Position numbers and translations under genes: made by a program. From Blattamonas nauphoetae (taxonomy: Eukaryota > Preaxostyla > Oxymonadida): 45,069 nucleotides of DNA. How positions within the stretch are numbered: the stretch's first letter is position 1; every line of letters starts with the position of its first letter. Positions 20,854-31,720 of the stretch are shown one piece after another. Under the pieces are notes generated by a model, which was not told the DNA's origin, made no database searches, and saw only the letters and a program-made list of their open reading frames with translations. The stretch spans positions 1-45,069 of the forward strand of contig JARBJD010000470.1 in the NCBI GenBank assembly GCA_033064195.1. Direction: 5' to 3'.

Positions 20854-23488
20854 GGGTAAGTATAGAGACAGATCTGATTTTGTATACGCACAGATCTGTC
20901 CATCGGTATAGGCACAGATCTGCGGTATACACACAGATCTGTCAATATGTTCCTAATTGTTGACTAAATTGAACATTTTTTCTCTGATTGATCTTCAAAA
21001 CAAATTGTATGTCCCTCTACCCCCTTTAAAACAACAACTCTCGCAAATGTGTGACCAGCTGAACTGATCAAGCCAGAATAAGTTTGAAACGAATCACGGG
21101 TGAGACAAGGTGAGGTGAGGGATGATAGCGATTGGATATGAGGAAGTAGAGGTGTCGTGGCTTGGTTGATGACGCGGTGTTGTGCAGGAAGCTGACAGAG
21201 GGAAAGATTCAGTGAAAGAGTGAAATGAAGAGGAGAAAGGGAAACTGGTTCGGGAGTCGGGCTGTATCGCATCCATGAGAACATCATTCAGGTAGGGTGG
21301 AGCAAGAAGTGCTGTTGGTGACGTAACGATGATGAACACAGGATCCTCATTTCTGTCGTGTTGTGGTGACCAAAGAGAGATTTGGGTTGGCTCTGAATGG
21401 AATATTTCAGAATTGTGGGTGGGTTGCGATTGTGCATTCGAGAGTTGAACGAGGGATCGTGAATTCTGGAGACGGCAATTCCGCTGTGGGATCATCTTCG
21501 AAGGTATGTCCAGCAGGATAATAGATACTTCCTCTTCTCCTTCCTCCTCGTTACCCATTGTAGCCGCATTTTCTTTTCATAATTGCTTGATTTCCGTTCT
21601 TTCTCACTTCGACAAATCTTCGTCTTGAGTCCTTCGCTCGTTCTCAGCTATGATCGGTACTGATTCCTCCATCGGCCACAGAACCCGCTGATCGAATAAA
21701 TAAGAGTTCTTCACCTGCTATCGCACCCCAAACAAGACACGGAGGGTTCAGTGTTGTCTGAACCGCTCTCAAACTCCACACTAAGTCCACTGATGCTCTC
21801 CGCACGGAAAGATAAAGTATGTTGTACGAGTGATCAACTATTCCACTTGGAAGGGGAGGATGTCAAGACATCCGTGTGTTTTGATTCCCAACTTTTTGAA
21901 AGCAGGTATTGTGTCGATTTGAGTGTAATATTCTGGGATGAGTGCGGTTTATTTGACACTATCTGCGAAAGGTGCAATATTTCCGATTCCTGCCACCTGA
22001 TCTGCGAATGGGAGAATAGCTTCAGATGAGATTCCTGTATCTGGTTTTTGTCCATTGATGCGTTCGTTTTCACAGGACTAGGCGTTGGTCCACTTTGAAA
22101 ACATGAGTTGGGGTGGCCTGTGGGGACGATTGGGTTGAGCGGATCCGAACCATCGGAGGGGAAATGGGTTGGATGGAAGTGTGTTGGAGTTGATGGTAAG
22201 GAAGTTCATTGACTCCACAAGGTCCTCATACATCTCAAAAATGACGATAGTTCGCTTGTGGATGAACTAGTGCTTTGAAAGTGGGAGGAAAATTGGCTTT
22301 CGAGATCATGTGGTGGAGAACTCAGATCGTCTCTATCGCTCGACATATTTCCTCCATCTTCCAATCTCGAAAGTACGAGGTCATCATCAAGCCTGATGAA
22401 CGCCCACGATTGCGTCGGATGTCTTTTCGTTCTGTCCAGTTTCTTGTTTTGGTGTGATGAGAAAACGACACGCTTCAATTTTGCATCCCTCATTGGTTGA
22501 TCCAAAGTGCCAAGTGAGAGTGTATGACTTGTTTTTTTGGCCAAACGGGAATGTACCGATGATACTTTTGTGTAATTTGGCGGGATCGGATTTTGCATTT
22601 TGAGTCTGGCACATATCTAAAAACAGATGAGAGTGGACACTCTCAAAGAATGTTCCGGCCTCGTCCCACATCCTTCTGGGCTTGACGGAGGGCATCACGG
22701 TAAGTTGTACCGAATGGTGTCCAGTGAAGCAGTCACCAAACTGTCATGGTGCAATATGCTGAAGATGGAGAAAGAGATGAAATAATGATTGTGAAATGTG
22801 AGACAGACTATATTGAAACGTTCTTCACGCGAATGTGATTCAACTGTTCAGAAATCAGTTCAACCCTTCGAACAGCAGGTTAAACGAACTTTGCCAACAT
22901 TCCATTGTATCACTAGATATGTCATTGATCACTTCATATTCGACGGAGAATCCGTGAGAATACGTCTTTCGGAACGATCAGAAAGACTTGTGTTCTTTCG
23001 ACTCCGGATCGAAGGTATGGTGAGTCTATTGTTTCGGTATAGAATCCGGCCTTTACCAGGGCTGTTTGGAGACTATTCAAATGCTGCATCCAGTCTTGGA
23101 TATGAAGTTTATCTGTCATGGGAGAGGGAGCTGCGATTAAAACAATTCCGTCAATTCAAGGTCGAAGGCAGATTGAGGATGAGTTTGATGAGACATGTGA
23201 GTTGACAGTTTGGATTCGAAAGGTTGTATATATCGATATTTCGAGAGATGGAGAGAAACCTAGGCTTGACGGGTTGATCACTTCCATCGTTCACACAAAG
23301 ACAGAATTTTGGTTTAAAGGAGGGAGATGGACATTAACTATGTTTTGAAGCTAGATAAGATAAAAAATGAGTGATATAGTCGAAAATTATGAACATTTTG
23401 ACAGATCTGTGTGTATACTGCAGATCTGTGCGTATACCAAATTTAGATCTGTGTGTATACAAAATCAGATCTGTCTCTATACATACCC
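20854..23488. mobile_element. Mutator-like element with repeat-rich ends
   Basis: Inverted repeats of about 115 bp start GGGTAAGTATAGAGACAGAT (left) and GGGTATGTATAGAGACAGAT (right, read inward), with an exact 9-bp duplication GCTGTTCAC at 20845-20853 and 23489-23497. The GGG start, 9-bp duplication and long arms fit Mutator-like elements; Merlin is an alternative. Each arm holds four copies of AGATCT separated by GTATA-type spacers, a likely binding array. The interior has minus-strand protein-like blocks, for example SLWSPQHDRNEDPVFIIVTS near 21340-21400 and KSIIGTFPFGQKNKSYTLTW near 22510-22570. I see no transposase, so it is probably non-autonomous and may carry captured sequence. Confidence 0.82.
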
Positions 23489-23497
23489 GCTGTTCAC

Positions 23498-23956
23498 CCT
23501 TTCAACCACTTCATCAGACACCTCCCAATTTCACCATTTTCACATGCGACCAGTATCTTCGCGAATCACCAAGTCCAATCAATCAATCTCGCTCTGCTCT
23601 GAATGTTCGCTCGCACCGACCCAACACCCCACAATCCTCACGCTCTCCATCCGACACCCCGACCGTCAGAACTCCCAGCTCGACCCTCGCTTCAGTTCCA
23701 AAGCCACTTCTCGCAACAAACTGATGTGAGTGTCAGCCAGAAGGACTAAACACTCCTTGTTGCTCATCCTCTGATCCACAACTGGACTGACGAATCGTTC
23801 GCCGATCTTGTTCGTGAATGCCTCTATCTGTCACCCAACGATCGCCCCACGTCGGCTGACTTAAAATCGCATCTGAGCGTTCTGAGCACCCAACCACAGA
23901 TTCCTGCACCGCCGATGCAGAAAAGGCCTGTTTTCCTTTCTGGATCCACTGGTTGA
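23498..23956 (+). pseudogene. Protein-kinase C-lobe fragment at the tail of the beta-helix locus
   Basis: From 23750 to the TGA at 23954-23956 the frame reads HPLIHNWTDESFADLVREC, then LYLSPNDRPTSADLKSHL. This is the end of a protein kinase domain: an arginine-containing RPTSADL helix after a CL-x2-SP-x-D motif, subdomain XI. Upstream in the same frame RPSLQFQSHFSQQT repeats the sequence at 20520-20560, and an in-frame TAA at 23747-23749 separates the two. The rest of the kinase domain is absent. The locus may descend from a beta-helix receptor kinase that lost its membrane and catalytic portions. That link is inference from adjacency. Confidence 0.5.
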
Positions 23957-24564
23957 TTTCTCGCCACGCGTCACGAACCATCCATTTCACACAATCATCC
24001 ATTTTTCTCCGAATTATCGTCCCAACCACTGCTCCTGCGATGAGTTGGGAATCTCATCAACTCTTCGTTCTCACGTCACTTTTAACCAAATCATAGTTTT
24101 CCCGCAGCCGTCGAGTCCGTTATTCACTCATCCCATTCTGCTCGATCGATCACACTCACTTCCCAATGAGAACCTCACTGGATGATGTGTGGTCGTCTTC
24201 GTTTCATGAATGCGTTACCCACGTCATTTCTTTCACGACTCGACCACCATTCTTTGATCTTCACTATTCTAATCATTTGCATTTCTTTCTCTTCTCCTTG
24301 GTCTTCTGTTCACACATACGTCTTTCATTACTGGTTTTCGTCTTCAACTATCGCATTTCGACCAGATGGTCGCTGGAGTCGTGAACAGACTCGTTCGATG
24401 ATTCGTAGCTTCATTCTCATATTAACTTTCTCTTCTCCTTTCTTTTCTTCGAGGCCCAAAAATAAGATGGATTTGATCGTCTGAGGGCACTTTAAGAGTT
24501 ATTTCGTCATATCGCTACAATAATTCAACCCTTTTATCTGACAAACCCTTTGGGCTTAATCATA
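23957..24564. other. No supportable gene
   Basis: Short frames occur on both strands (for example plus 24166-24384) but none has recognisable motifs or convincing splice structure. The stretch ends at the TA bordering MITE C. Confidence 0.3.
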
Positions 24565-24952
24565 CCCCGTGCCCCCTCACAAAAAATTTCGAATATGTCT
24601 GTTTTTGATTCATAAACACACTTTTGATAAAATTTTGTGATTTTGAGGGCGAAAAGAAGCTGCCCTTTTTGGCTCGATCCAGCCCATTATTTGTTTCAAC
24701 ACTTCACAAAGATCCTTTTTTCTATGTTACTTTTGAGAATTCACCAATAGTCTTCACAGCCCCCCCTGCTCTTGAGCGGGGGGCTGTGAAGACTATCCGA
24801 CATTATGAAAAAGTGTCTGGAAAAAGGATCGGGTGAAGTGTAGACGAATTTATATCTCCAAAACCCGGTCTCAAATCGAAAAATAAAAACAAAGACATTG
24901 TGAAATGATATTAAACAAAGCTCCTCTTAAAATATTGGAGGGGGGCACGGGG
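24565..24952. mobile_element. MITE C: TA-flanked foldback element with a central hairpin
   Basis: The ends CCCCGTGCCCCCTC and GAGGGGGGCACGGGG are inverted, with TA at 24563-24564 and 24953-24954. The two halves are diverged inverted repeats for most of their length. At the centre 24747-24765 and 24778-24796 form a 19-bp perfect hairpin (ATAGTCTTCACAGCCCCCC). The element is non-coding and lies just downstream of the helical-repeat gene ending at 25038. Confidence 0.75.
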
Positions 24953-25037
24953 TAGGATCATGCCACTCTTTGATGAAAACAATATTATTTGCTTGAAATC
25001 CTGAGTGAAAAGGGAACGAAGTCACGAAAAGGGGAGT

Positions 25038-26455
25038 TTAGACACTCCGATTCACCCAAACAGGAATTTCAGTGTTTTCTGACTGAAGAGATGATTCATT
25101 CGATCTCAACACCAAATCAGGTTTGATAGAGGGACTCATCTTTCTTCTGAGGCTCAGAGGCTGATAAAAGTCGAAAAGTGTCATTTCGTTCTTCTGATGG
25201 TCTCGTCGGATGGTGTCGAGAAGAATCCCAATCACAGCCATCCCTTTCTCGTAGTCATCCAAGAACGACGAATTCGACACAGCGAACACGACATGATCCA
25301 GCAGACCTTGCTTCACCAACTCGATCCGAACAGCATCAGACGAGACACTGACGAAGCGATGGAAGAACTCAAAGGCAGCAGACATGAGTGCTGGAAATGG
25401 AGATCTGAAAAGATGAAGAAAGATGAGAGAGAACAAACAAGAGATCCGCTGCGAGTGTCTCCACGGCCAAACGTTTGAATAATGAAGAATGGAAAGCTGA
25501 GAATGAATGAAAACAGAAATGTCAGACGAACAGAATCCATGTAACGAACAGTGAGAGTCAGTGTGCGGAGATGATTGTGGAAAAATCGGTTTTCGTTCCA
25601 TACAGCTCTGACGCCTTTCTCGAAAGATTCCCAGCTGGGTGGGGTGACGAGAGAGGGGATGCCAGAGTGGGAGGAGAGAGTTTGGAGGACGCCTCGCTGA
25701 GCACCGGCCAGAGAAGGAAGATGACAAAGGAGTGGAGAGTCGAAGTGAGTAGGAATACTGAGCCAGTGAAGAGACACAACCATTTCTCCAACTTGATTGA
25801 GCCAATTCGTCTCATTCTGATATGGATTTGAATCGAATGGAGAGAGCATCTTGAACACTTCGGCGAGAGACGAACACGCACCGAAAGGAGTGGTGAAAAC
25901 ACCGAAGTTGTCGAAGATCGAGATAAACCAGAGCCAGATGTCGATTGTGCTTCTGACGAGTTGCGGAGTTGAGAGCAGAGTGTCGATGAAACGAGGAGGA
26001 GGGAAAAAAGCGAAGAGGTTCTGAATCTCAGCTTGTGTCGCGTCTTGAAAAGAGACTTCGTCGAAGAACATGCCAGTGAGATTGGCAAGTGTTTGTTGAT
26101 CGAGATTGAGTTGTAGACATCGAAGAAGGAGGGAGTGCAGTCCAACACAAGGAATGGAGAGGAACTTTCTCGGAGTGCATTGACTCAGATAAGGCACTCC
26201 GATGAGGATCGAGCCTGGGTTGTTGCGGAGATATCGTTCGAACATGAGATCCATCGGGAAGAAGGAGTGTCTGTGTTTGGGGTTGATGGAGGTGTGGTTG
26301 AGATAGAAGTCAGGAGCTACACAATATGACCAATTGTGAGGACTGAAGTCCAAATCAGATGTGATGAGTTCTGTCAGTGCAGAAGGGAAATCACAGCCAC
26401 GAAAGACAGACAAGAACGAGCCGAAAAAGATGGCAAGTGCACTCATTAAATACAT
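25038..26455 (-). CDS. Two-exon helical-repeat protein, function unknown
   Basis: Exon 1 is 26455-25528 and exon 2 is 25390-25038, with a 137-nt intron (GTCTGAC...TTTCCAG). Splicing gives 426 residues ending WVNRSV-TAA. The protein is predicted mainly helical, with leucine-rich stretches such as VGLHSLLLRCLQLNLDQQ and LVRSTIDIWLWFISIFDNF, and a final exon LMSAAFEFFHRFVSVSSDAV. It looks like an armadillo/HEAT-type solenoid. I do not recognise a named family. The chosen ATG (26455) starts in the middle of an apparent helix, and the permuted repeat begins only 35 bases upstream, so the true N-terminus may have been lost. The gene at 42315 has a similar style. Confidence 0.65.
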
Positions 26456-26489
26456 TGATCGCACTTGAATTGAAGATGGACCCGGATCG

Positions 26490-27000
26490 TTTTAACCAAA
26501 CCAGTGCCCATCAACGGTTGAGTCTCACAACGGGGAAGTGGAAGAATGGGTGGCCCGATCCACCCGAACAAACAAACAAATAAACCATTTTGTCTGTCCT
26601 GTTAAAACAAGCTAAAGATTCCCGACAAGGGGCTCAAGGGCCACAGTGTCAGTTCTGCCCAAGTGGGGGCCGTTGATGAGTCAAAAAAATGTGGGTATCT
26701 TTCCCCACTGCTCCAGAAAAGCCCCACCGGGGAAGAAAAACTGGAGAAAACAGGAGAGGTTCAAAAGAACGAGTGAAATGAAAACACCAAAGGGTTTCAA
26801 ATAAATGCGCCTCTACTGCGCAAGCTCGATTCCGCTGACGGAAGAGCGGGCTGCCTCTACCGCAGCACAAGCCGAGATGTCCTCGAGGCTTGTCCCTCAA
26901 CAGTTGTGTGGCAGATGCCCATGTTGATGGGCACTGGTTTGGTTAAAAGGTGTTCCCTCCGCTCACACCATAACCAAACCAGGGCCATCAACTGTTGAGT
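26490..27000. repeat. Permuted repeat with three arms of a shared motif
   Basis: A motif of about 25 bases, TAACCAAACCAG then GCCATCAAC, occurs at 26493-26522 (plus), 26924-26946 (minus) and 26972-27000 (plus). The block right of the first arm (26523-26560) and the block left of the third (26949-26971) are joined directly through one arm at 42251-42340 on the opposite strand. The 390 bases between are not coding that I can support. Small GC hairpins such as CCCCACCGGGG occur near 26722. Confidence 0.65.
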
Positions 27001-27232
27001 ATTGATAGGAGAGTTGCTAAAACAGGACTCGAAAAATGAGAAAAGAAAAGAGAGGTCCTTGATCTGTCCTTTGTTCAATATGGCCGTGCCCCCGAAGGGG
27101 CTGCCACCAGCTGTTGCTTCCTGTCATCCTTCCCCAACCTTGTTCCTCTTGTCACAAACTCAAATTCACCCGCTGACGAGGAGGCGAACAGGGTGAAGAC
27201 TCTGATGCCTCGCTTGACACTCCAGCCATTCT

Positions 27233-27953
27233 TAAACAGAAGGCGAATTTTGTGAACACTGCCGCTTATCTTGAAGCGAATCTTGTGAACACTCTCTCGC
27301 TTATCTTGAAGCGAATCTTGTGAACACTCTCTCGCTTCTCTTGAAGCGAATCATGTGAACACTCTCTCGCTTATCTTGAAGCGAATCATGTGAACACTCT
27401 CTCGCTTATCTTGAAGCGAATCATGTGAACACTCTCTCGCTTATCTTGAAGCGAATCTTGTGAACACTCTCTCGCTTATCTTGAAGCGAATCTTGTGAAC
27501 ACTCTCTCGCTTATCTTGAAGCGAATCATGTGGACACTCTCTCGCTTATCTTGAAGCGAATCTTGTGAACACTCTCTCGCTTATCTTGAAGCGAATCTTG
27601 TGAACACTCTCTCGCTTATCTTGAAGCGAATCATGTGAACACTCTCTCGCTTCTCTTGAAGCGAATCTTGTGAACACTCTCTCGCTTATCTTGAAGCGAA
27701 TCTTGTGAACACTCTCTCGCTTATCTTGAAGCGAATCATGTGAACACTCTCTCGCTTATCTTGAAGCGAATCTTGTGAACACTCTCTCGCTTATCTTGAA
27801 GCGAATCTTGTGAACACTCTCTCGCTTATCTTGAAGCGAATCATGTGAACACTCTCTCGCTTATCTTGAAGCGAATCATGTGAACACTCTCTCGCTTCTC
27901 TTGAAGCGAATCATGTGGACACTCTCTCGCTTATCTTGAAGCGCATCTGTTCA
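27233..27953. repeat. 35-bp minisatellite, about 20 copies, with a 105-bp higher-order pattern
   Basis: The unit is CTTATCTTGAAGCGAATC followed by TTGTGAACACTCTCTCG (35 bp). Copies differ mainly at CTTGTG versus CATGTG, CTTATC versus CTTCTC, and GAAC versus GGAC. From about 27440 the T/A variant repeats as T-T-A in blocks of three for four cycles, implying amplification of a 105-bp trimer. The first and last copies are degenerate. A 35-bp period shifts frame each copy and every frame has stops, so it is not coding. Confidence 0.9.
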
Positions 27954-29234
27954 TCTCTTTCGGAAATAGTTCCAACCCCATCCATCACCGAGGCGTATAT
28001 CTTTCCTCACTTGTCATCCACCGCAACCTCTGCTTCAAACACTTTCTCATGATACTACGCGAATTCCTCATGGCTTGCACCACCTACATCATGGAAGCGT
28101 GATGTCGTGCTGCTCTTCATCTTCTTCCTTCACGAGTCCGACTGAAGAACTCATGAAACGTATCTGCTTCTCGTCTTGATGAGATTTTGACTGTGGAATG
28201 AACATTCGACGGGATAGCGATGGACTCGTTGGAGACGAGCTCCTGATTTGGACACGTCACGACTCCTGGGTTGTCGTCTTGAATGCGATGTCATTCATCT
28301 CCTGTCTCACCGCGCCAGGCAGCTGACTTGAGCTGCAGAGTCGGGTTTGACGAGCTCAGATGTAATAGTCTCCTTGATTCCTCTTCACTCTGGTTGATTC
28401 ATAGTATGTCCCCTGAGCGTCGCTGGGAGATTCTCAGGTTTACTGCCGGATGCAAATCTTTCTCAACACGCTTTTCCAACGAGAATGACGTTGTCCATCG
28501 TTCCGTCTTCCCTGTTCAGTGCTGCGCAGAGGGTACACTCAACATCAGTCCACATTGCGATGATCGAGTTCAAGATGACCCCATTATGTGTCCTTGTTCA
28601 TTAGTATCCGGGAGACAGTGAACATACGCCTGCGATCGTCGTTCAAAAAATGTCTTTTACTGTTCGTGCCATGAGCATCTTGCCTGCGAGTCCATCCCTT
28701 CTCAGTGAAAACGATCGTTCCCGTTGAGTCATCTGATGATGTGAGAAACATCGTCCAATAATCTCACTTGAAGACTGGACCATTTCTTGATGGTTCCTTG
28801 CTGGACTCTCCTTGAGGCTCGAATTCGAAATGTCACCGAGGAATCTTGCTCCTTCTGGGTTGCGTTGCTTCAGATGGGTCGTTCCCTTCCTCTGTGTAGC
28901 CCCGTGTGCACCTGGCTATTGGGTCGATATTTTTCACTTTCCCAAAAAACAGTCATTTTGTTCGAGTGAAATGCAAGATGTAACTCAGTGCGTAAAATCG
29001 ATTACTCGACTTTCATCAATCTTAATTTTCGATCTTAGACCACTAATTTCTCCTGCTTTCGTATGAGATGGTGATCAAGCCCATTGAGAGAAATGTTGAA
29101 TATCAAAAGCCATCTTCACCTTTTAGTCACTGCAGCGCACACGAGATATCTCATGTATGGCTTCATTGAAGTGTTTACAGGCAGAAAAACCGAATGAGGC
29201 ACTTGAGGAGGACTTGATCAAGAAAACCAGAATA
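27954..29234. other. 1.3 kb without a supportable gene
   Basis: Plus-strand blocks near 28283-28620 and 28787-29066 are open for 80-110 codons but show no recognised motif and no convincing exon joins. This may be decayed coding sequence. Nothing else structured was seen. Confidence 0.3.
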
Positions 29235-29557
29235 CAGGGTGAGTCAAAAGTTACCTGTTCTGAGGGCTGATCAAAGTCAGTTTTGAAAAAAGTGAGAAAA
29301 GAGAGTCTCAAGACGTGAAATGTTAAGAGAGTGATCATTACATCTCAATGGAATTCTCGTTCGTCTATTGTCAGAATTGGGGGTTGGCGAATGTTTTGCC
29401 ATCATTCGCATACTGTACTGTCCTCGATAAGAAAGAAATCAGTGAATGAGGTGGTGAGTAAACAATATAGTGACAATGATCTTAATTTGTTGGTTGTTTT
29501 CGAAATGATGGCAAGAAAACACAATTGTGGGGAGAAGGTTACATTTGGCTCACCCTG
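29235..29557. mobile_element. Mariner-type MITE
   Basis: The ends CAGGGTGAGTCAAAAGTTAC and CAGGGTGAGCCAAATGTAAC (read inward) are inverted, with TA at 29233-29234 and 29558-29559. CAGGGTG...CAAAAGT is a classic Tc1/mariner terminus. It is 323 bp and has no transposase frame. Confidence 0.75.
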
Positions 29558-29730
29558 TAATGGATCAGCCATCTACAAACACATTTTAGCTCTCATTTTG
29601 CCATGAGATGAAGACTTTGACCGATCTTTCGCGAACATTTCCTCTTAGCTTTCATCCAGCTCGACACGTATGTCGCTCCATTTCAATCGTATTTCTCCAC
29701 TCTTTTTTCCGCAGCGATGGCGAAAATTCT

Positions 29731-30669
29731 ATGCTAGCCATGAACCAACATTTGTCAGCTCTAAATCTCACTGGGGAATCATTTCATAGTGAAGAGGAGG
29801 AAGAAGAAGAGGAAGAGATCATCAGGTTTCTGTCTCCATCCCATTGACATATCTCAGCGCCTTTCCATCTGTCGACGAGTTCAACCTCCTCTCTATAGCA
29901 CCAGAATTGCGTTCAATGGTCCAAGAAGTCTTCTCCTTCCAATCACAGAAATTCATACTTCCTGCCCCACTCGAACCGTTCATCCCCGAATATCAACCTA
30001 CCATTGGTGAGGTCGATTCTTTTGTGAAAGGGCAGCGTCCAGACGGTGTTGGTGACCTTCTTGGCCTTGTTGTTCTCGATGAGCCTGGTCCAGAACAGAG
30101 CAATCCGTCTGTACTCGAGATGCAACTTCGGAATCTCGACAAACTGAGCAATGTGAAGCAGCCAACAAATGTTCGAACTGTGGATGCGAATGATCGGGGA
30201 GCGATGGTATATTCTTCAACAATGTCCATCCAAACTTGTGCTTCTTTTTTCTCCACTCTTTTGCTGGTAGGGTCTTCAATCGTGGCTTAATAGCATCGAG
30301 GAGTTCCATAAAAGCCGACCTTCCCCTTCTGTTGCCTATCGAGGCCCAATGCCGTCTCCAGAGACACTCATACAAGTCTGGCCGCCCGAATTCGAGAATC
30401 AACTCAAACATGTCTGATTTTATCGTGATTAAGCAATCTTTTTCTCTCTCTTGATTCTTCAGACAAAAAAACCTCCACTTCATCGGCTGGACATGAGCTT
30501 CACAGATAACAGCAAACTAATCCTCTATGTCCTCAACTTCGCTGTGTACATTGATTCTGTGAATAATTTTCTTCGCCTGCTCTTCTCTTTGCACAGTGCC
30601 TTCAAAGAGCACCCACACTTCAAAGATTTGGACCTTGGGGATCTTCTCTCGCAGACCAAAGGTCACTGA
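29731..30669 (+). CDS. IFT46: Intraflagellar transport protein 46
   Basis: Four exons: 29731-29825, 29858-30206, 30271-30411 and 30463-30669. Introns are 32, 64 and 51 nt, all GT-AG and phase-consistent, giving 263 residues with stop TGA. An acidic N-terminus (SEEEEEEEEEII) leads into the conserved core: LEPFIPEYQPTIGEVDSF, RPDGVGDLLGLVVLDEP, SWLNSIEEFHKSRPSPSV, YRGPMPSPETLIQVWPPEFE, and the C-terminal ILYVLNFAVYIDS with LLFSLHSAFKEHPHFKDL. These match the known IFT46 order (FIP-x3-GxVD, RPDG-x5-LGLxVLDEP, RPMP...WPPEFE). IFT46 is an IFT-B subunit that carries dynein-arm and other cargo into flagella, so the organism is or was flagellated. The start is the first ATG after a likely acceptor at 29714; an upstream exon is possible. 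No disabling change was seen. Confidence 0.93.
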
Positions 30670-30824
30670 CTTCATTATTTGCCATCAGCTCTTCAATCCT
30701 CATTTCCCGCCGATTTTCATAGTTCTTCATTTCACTCATACTCTTTTTTCGTCCATAATTGTCTCCCAATCTCAGATTGGACAGAAACCTGAAAACCGAT
30801 GATTGTTCCTGTGAAGTGATTGTC

Positions 30825-31720
30825 TTATCGCGCTCCCTTCAGAACACTGTTAATCTTCGCTAGTTGCGCCGAATTTTTCATAAACTGAATACGTTGCTGA
30901 TCTGCTGGCTGTGTCGTCAGCCTCTCGTGCCCCTCAAACTTCTCTGTGGGCTCGATGACAAGTGCGTTGGCCTTCATAATAATCGGTCCCAACACCCTCT
31001 TCAGCGCAGCTCCCACAATCTCTGTCTGCTCGGACAGTCGGCCTGGGTTGGTTGTTCTGACCAGCGAGAGAATGATGATGTCGTCCTTGCACCCTTGCAA
31101 GCAGCTGATGGTTGTGATTTTGTGAGGCCTTCCGAAGTCCTTGTGAGCAGCACACTCCCTCTGAACGATGTCGCGGATGAGGGCGCGCTGTCCGTTGTAC
31201 GGCGTGAGTATGGAGATGGTGTGCGGAGGGTGGCCGATCAGGCGCAGATATTTGAACAGCTCCACAGCAAAGCGAGCCTCTTCCGTGTTCTCGATGAAGA
31301 ACGCAGCCTGCTCCACCTCGCCCTCGCCCTCTCCCTCGACGTGCAAAAAACTGGCAGTCCAGTCCAACTCCAGCGTTGGAGATGGTGAACGGCGGTTGTG
31401 ATACACGCGATGTGTTGGTGAGGTCGGGATAGACTCGAGTGAGGAGTCGAGAGATGGAGGGCTTGCAGATACCCTGTGCAGTGAGCGGGAGGAAGGGCAC
31501 GTGGAGGCGGAGAAGGCGGTGGAAGAGCGACTGGCCGAATCCAGCGCCGATGCGAAGAGCAGCATTCTGAACAGTCGGTCGCTCCTTCCGAACAATGTTG
31601 CAGATGAAAGTGCCCTCCATGTGCACAAAGTGGCAGTCCAGACTTCGCTCAGTGTTGGAGATGGTGAAGGGTCGAGAGATGGATGGCTTGCAGAGACCCA
31701 ATCAGACAAGCTCTTCTGTT
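30825..31720 (-). pseudogene. AQR: Aquarius-type intron-binding helicase, rearranged C-terminal fragment
   Basis: Minus-strand blocks match the end of the SF1 RNA helicase Aquarius: RLLRLHVPFLPLTAQG and ICKPSISRLLT, PPFTISNAGVGLDCQF, ENTEEARFAVELFKYLRLIG, ISILTPYNGQRALIRDIVQ, FGRPHKITTISCLQG, DDIIILSLVRT, and near the C-terminus IEPTEKFEGHERL. The usual RDVRRLVVA-SRARLG segment after SLVRT is replaced by unrelated sequence. Part of the domain is duplicated: KPSISR...PFTISN and the -LDC-F-H-E stretch occur at both about 31330-31480 and 31600-31700. Frame changes near 31395 break it. Aquarius binds the intron lariat branch region in spliceosomes, so an intact copy should exist elsewhere. The family call is strong from the YNGQ...FGRP order. 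Confidence 0.7.

Noticed and set aside
24766-24796. Central hairpin of MITE C as a transcription terminator or a separate TA-flanked mini-element.
   Set aside because: There is no poly-T tract, and rho-independent terminators are not expected in a nucleus. The TA bases at its ends are too little evidence for a separate insertion.
27233-27953. Regular repeats as a possible CRISPR array.
   Set aside because: Units are head-to-tail with no unique spacers and the host is eukaryotic; it is a minisatellite.
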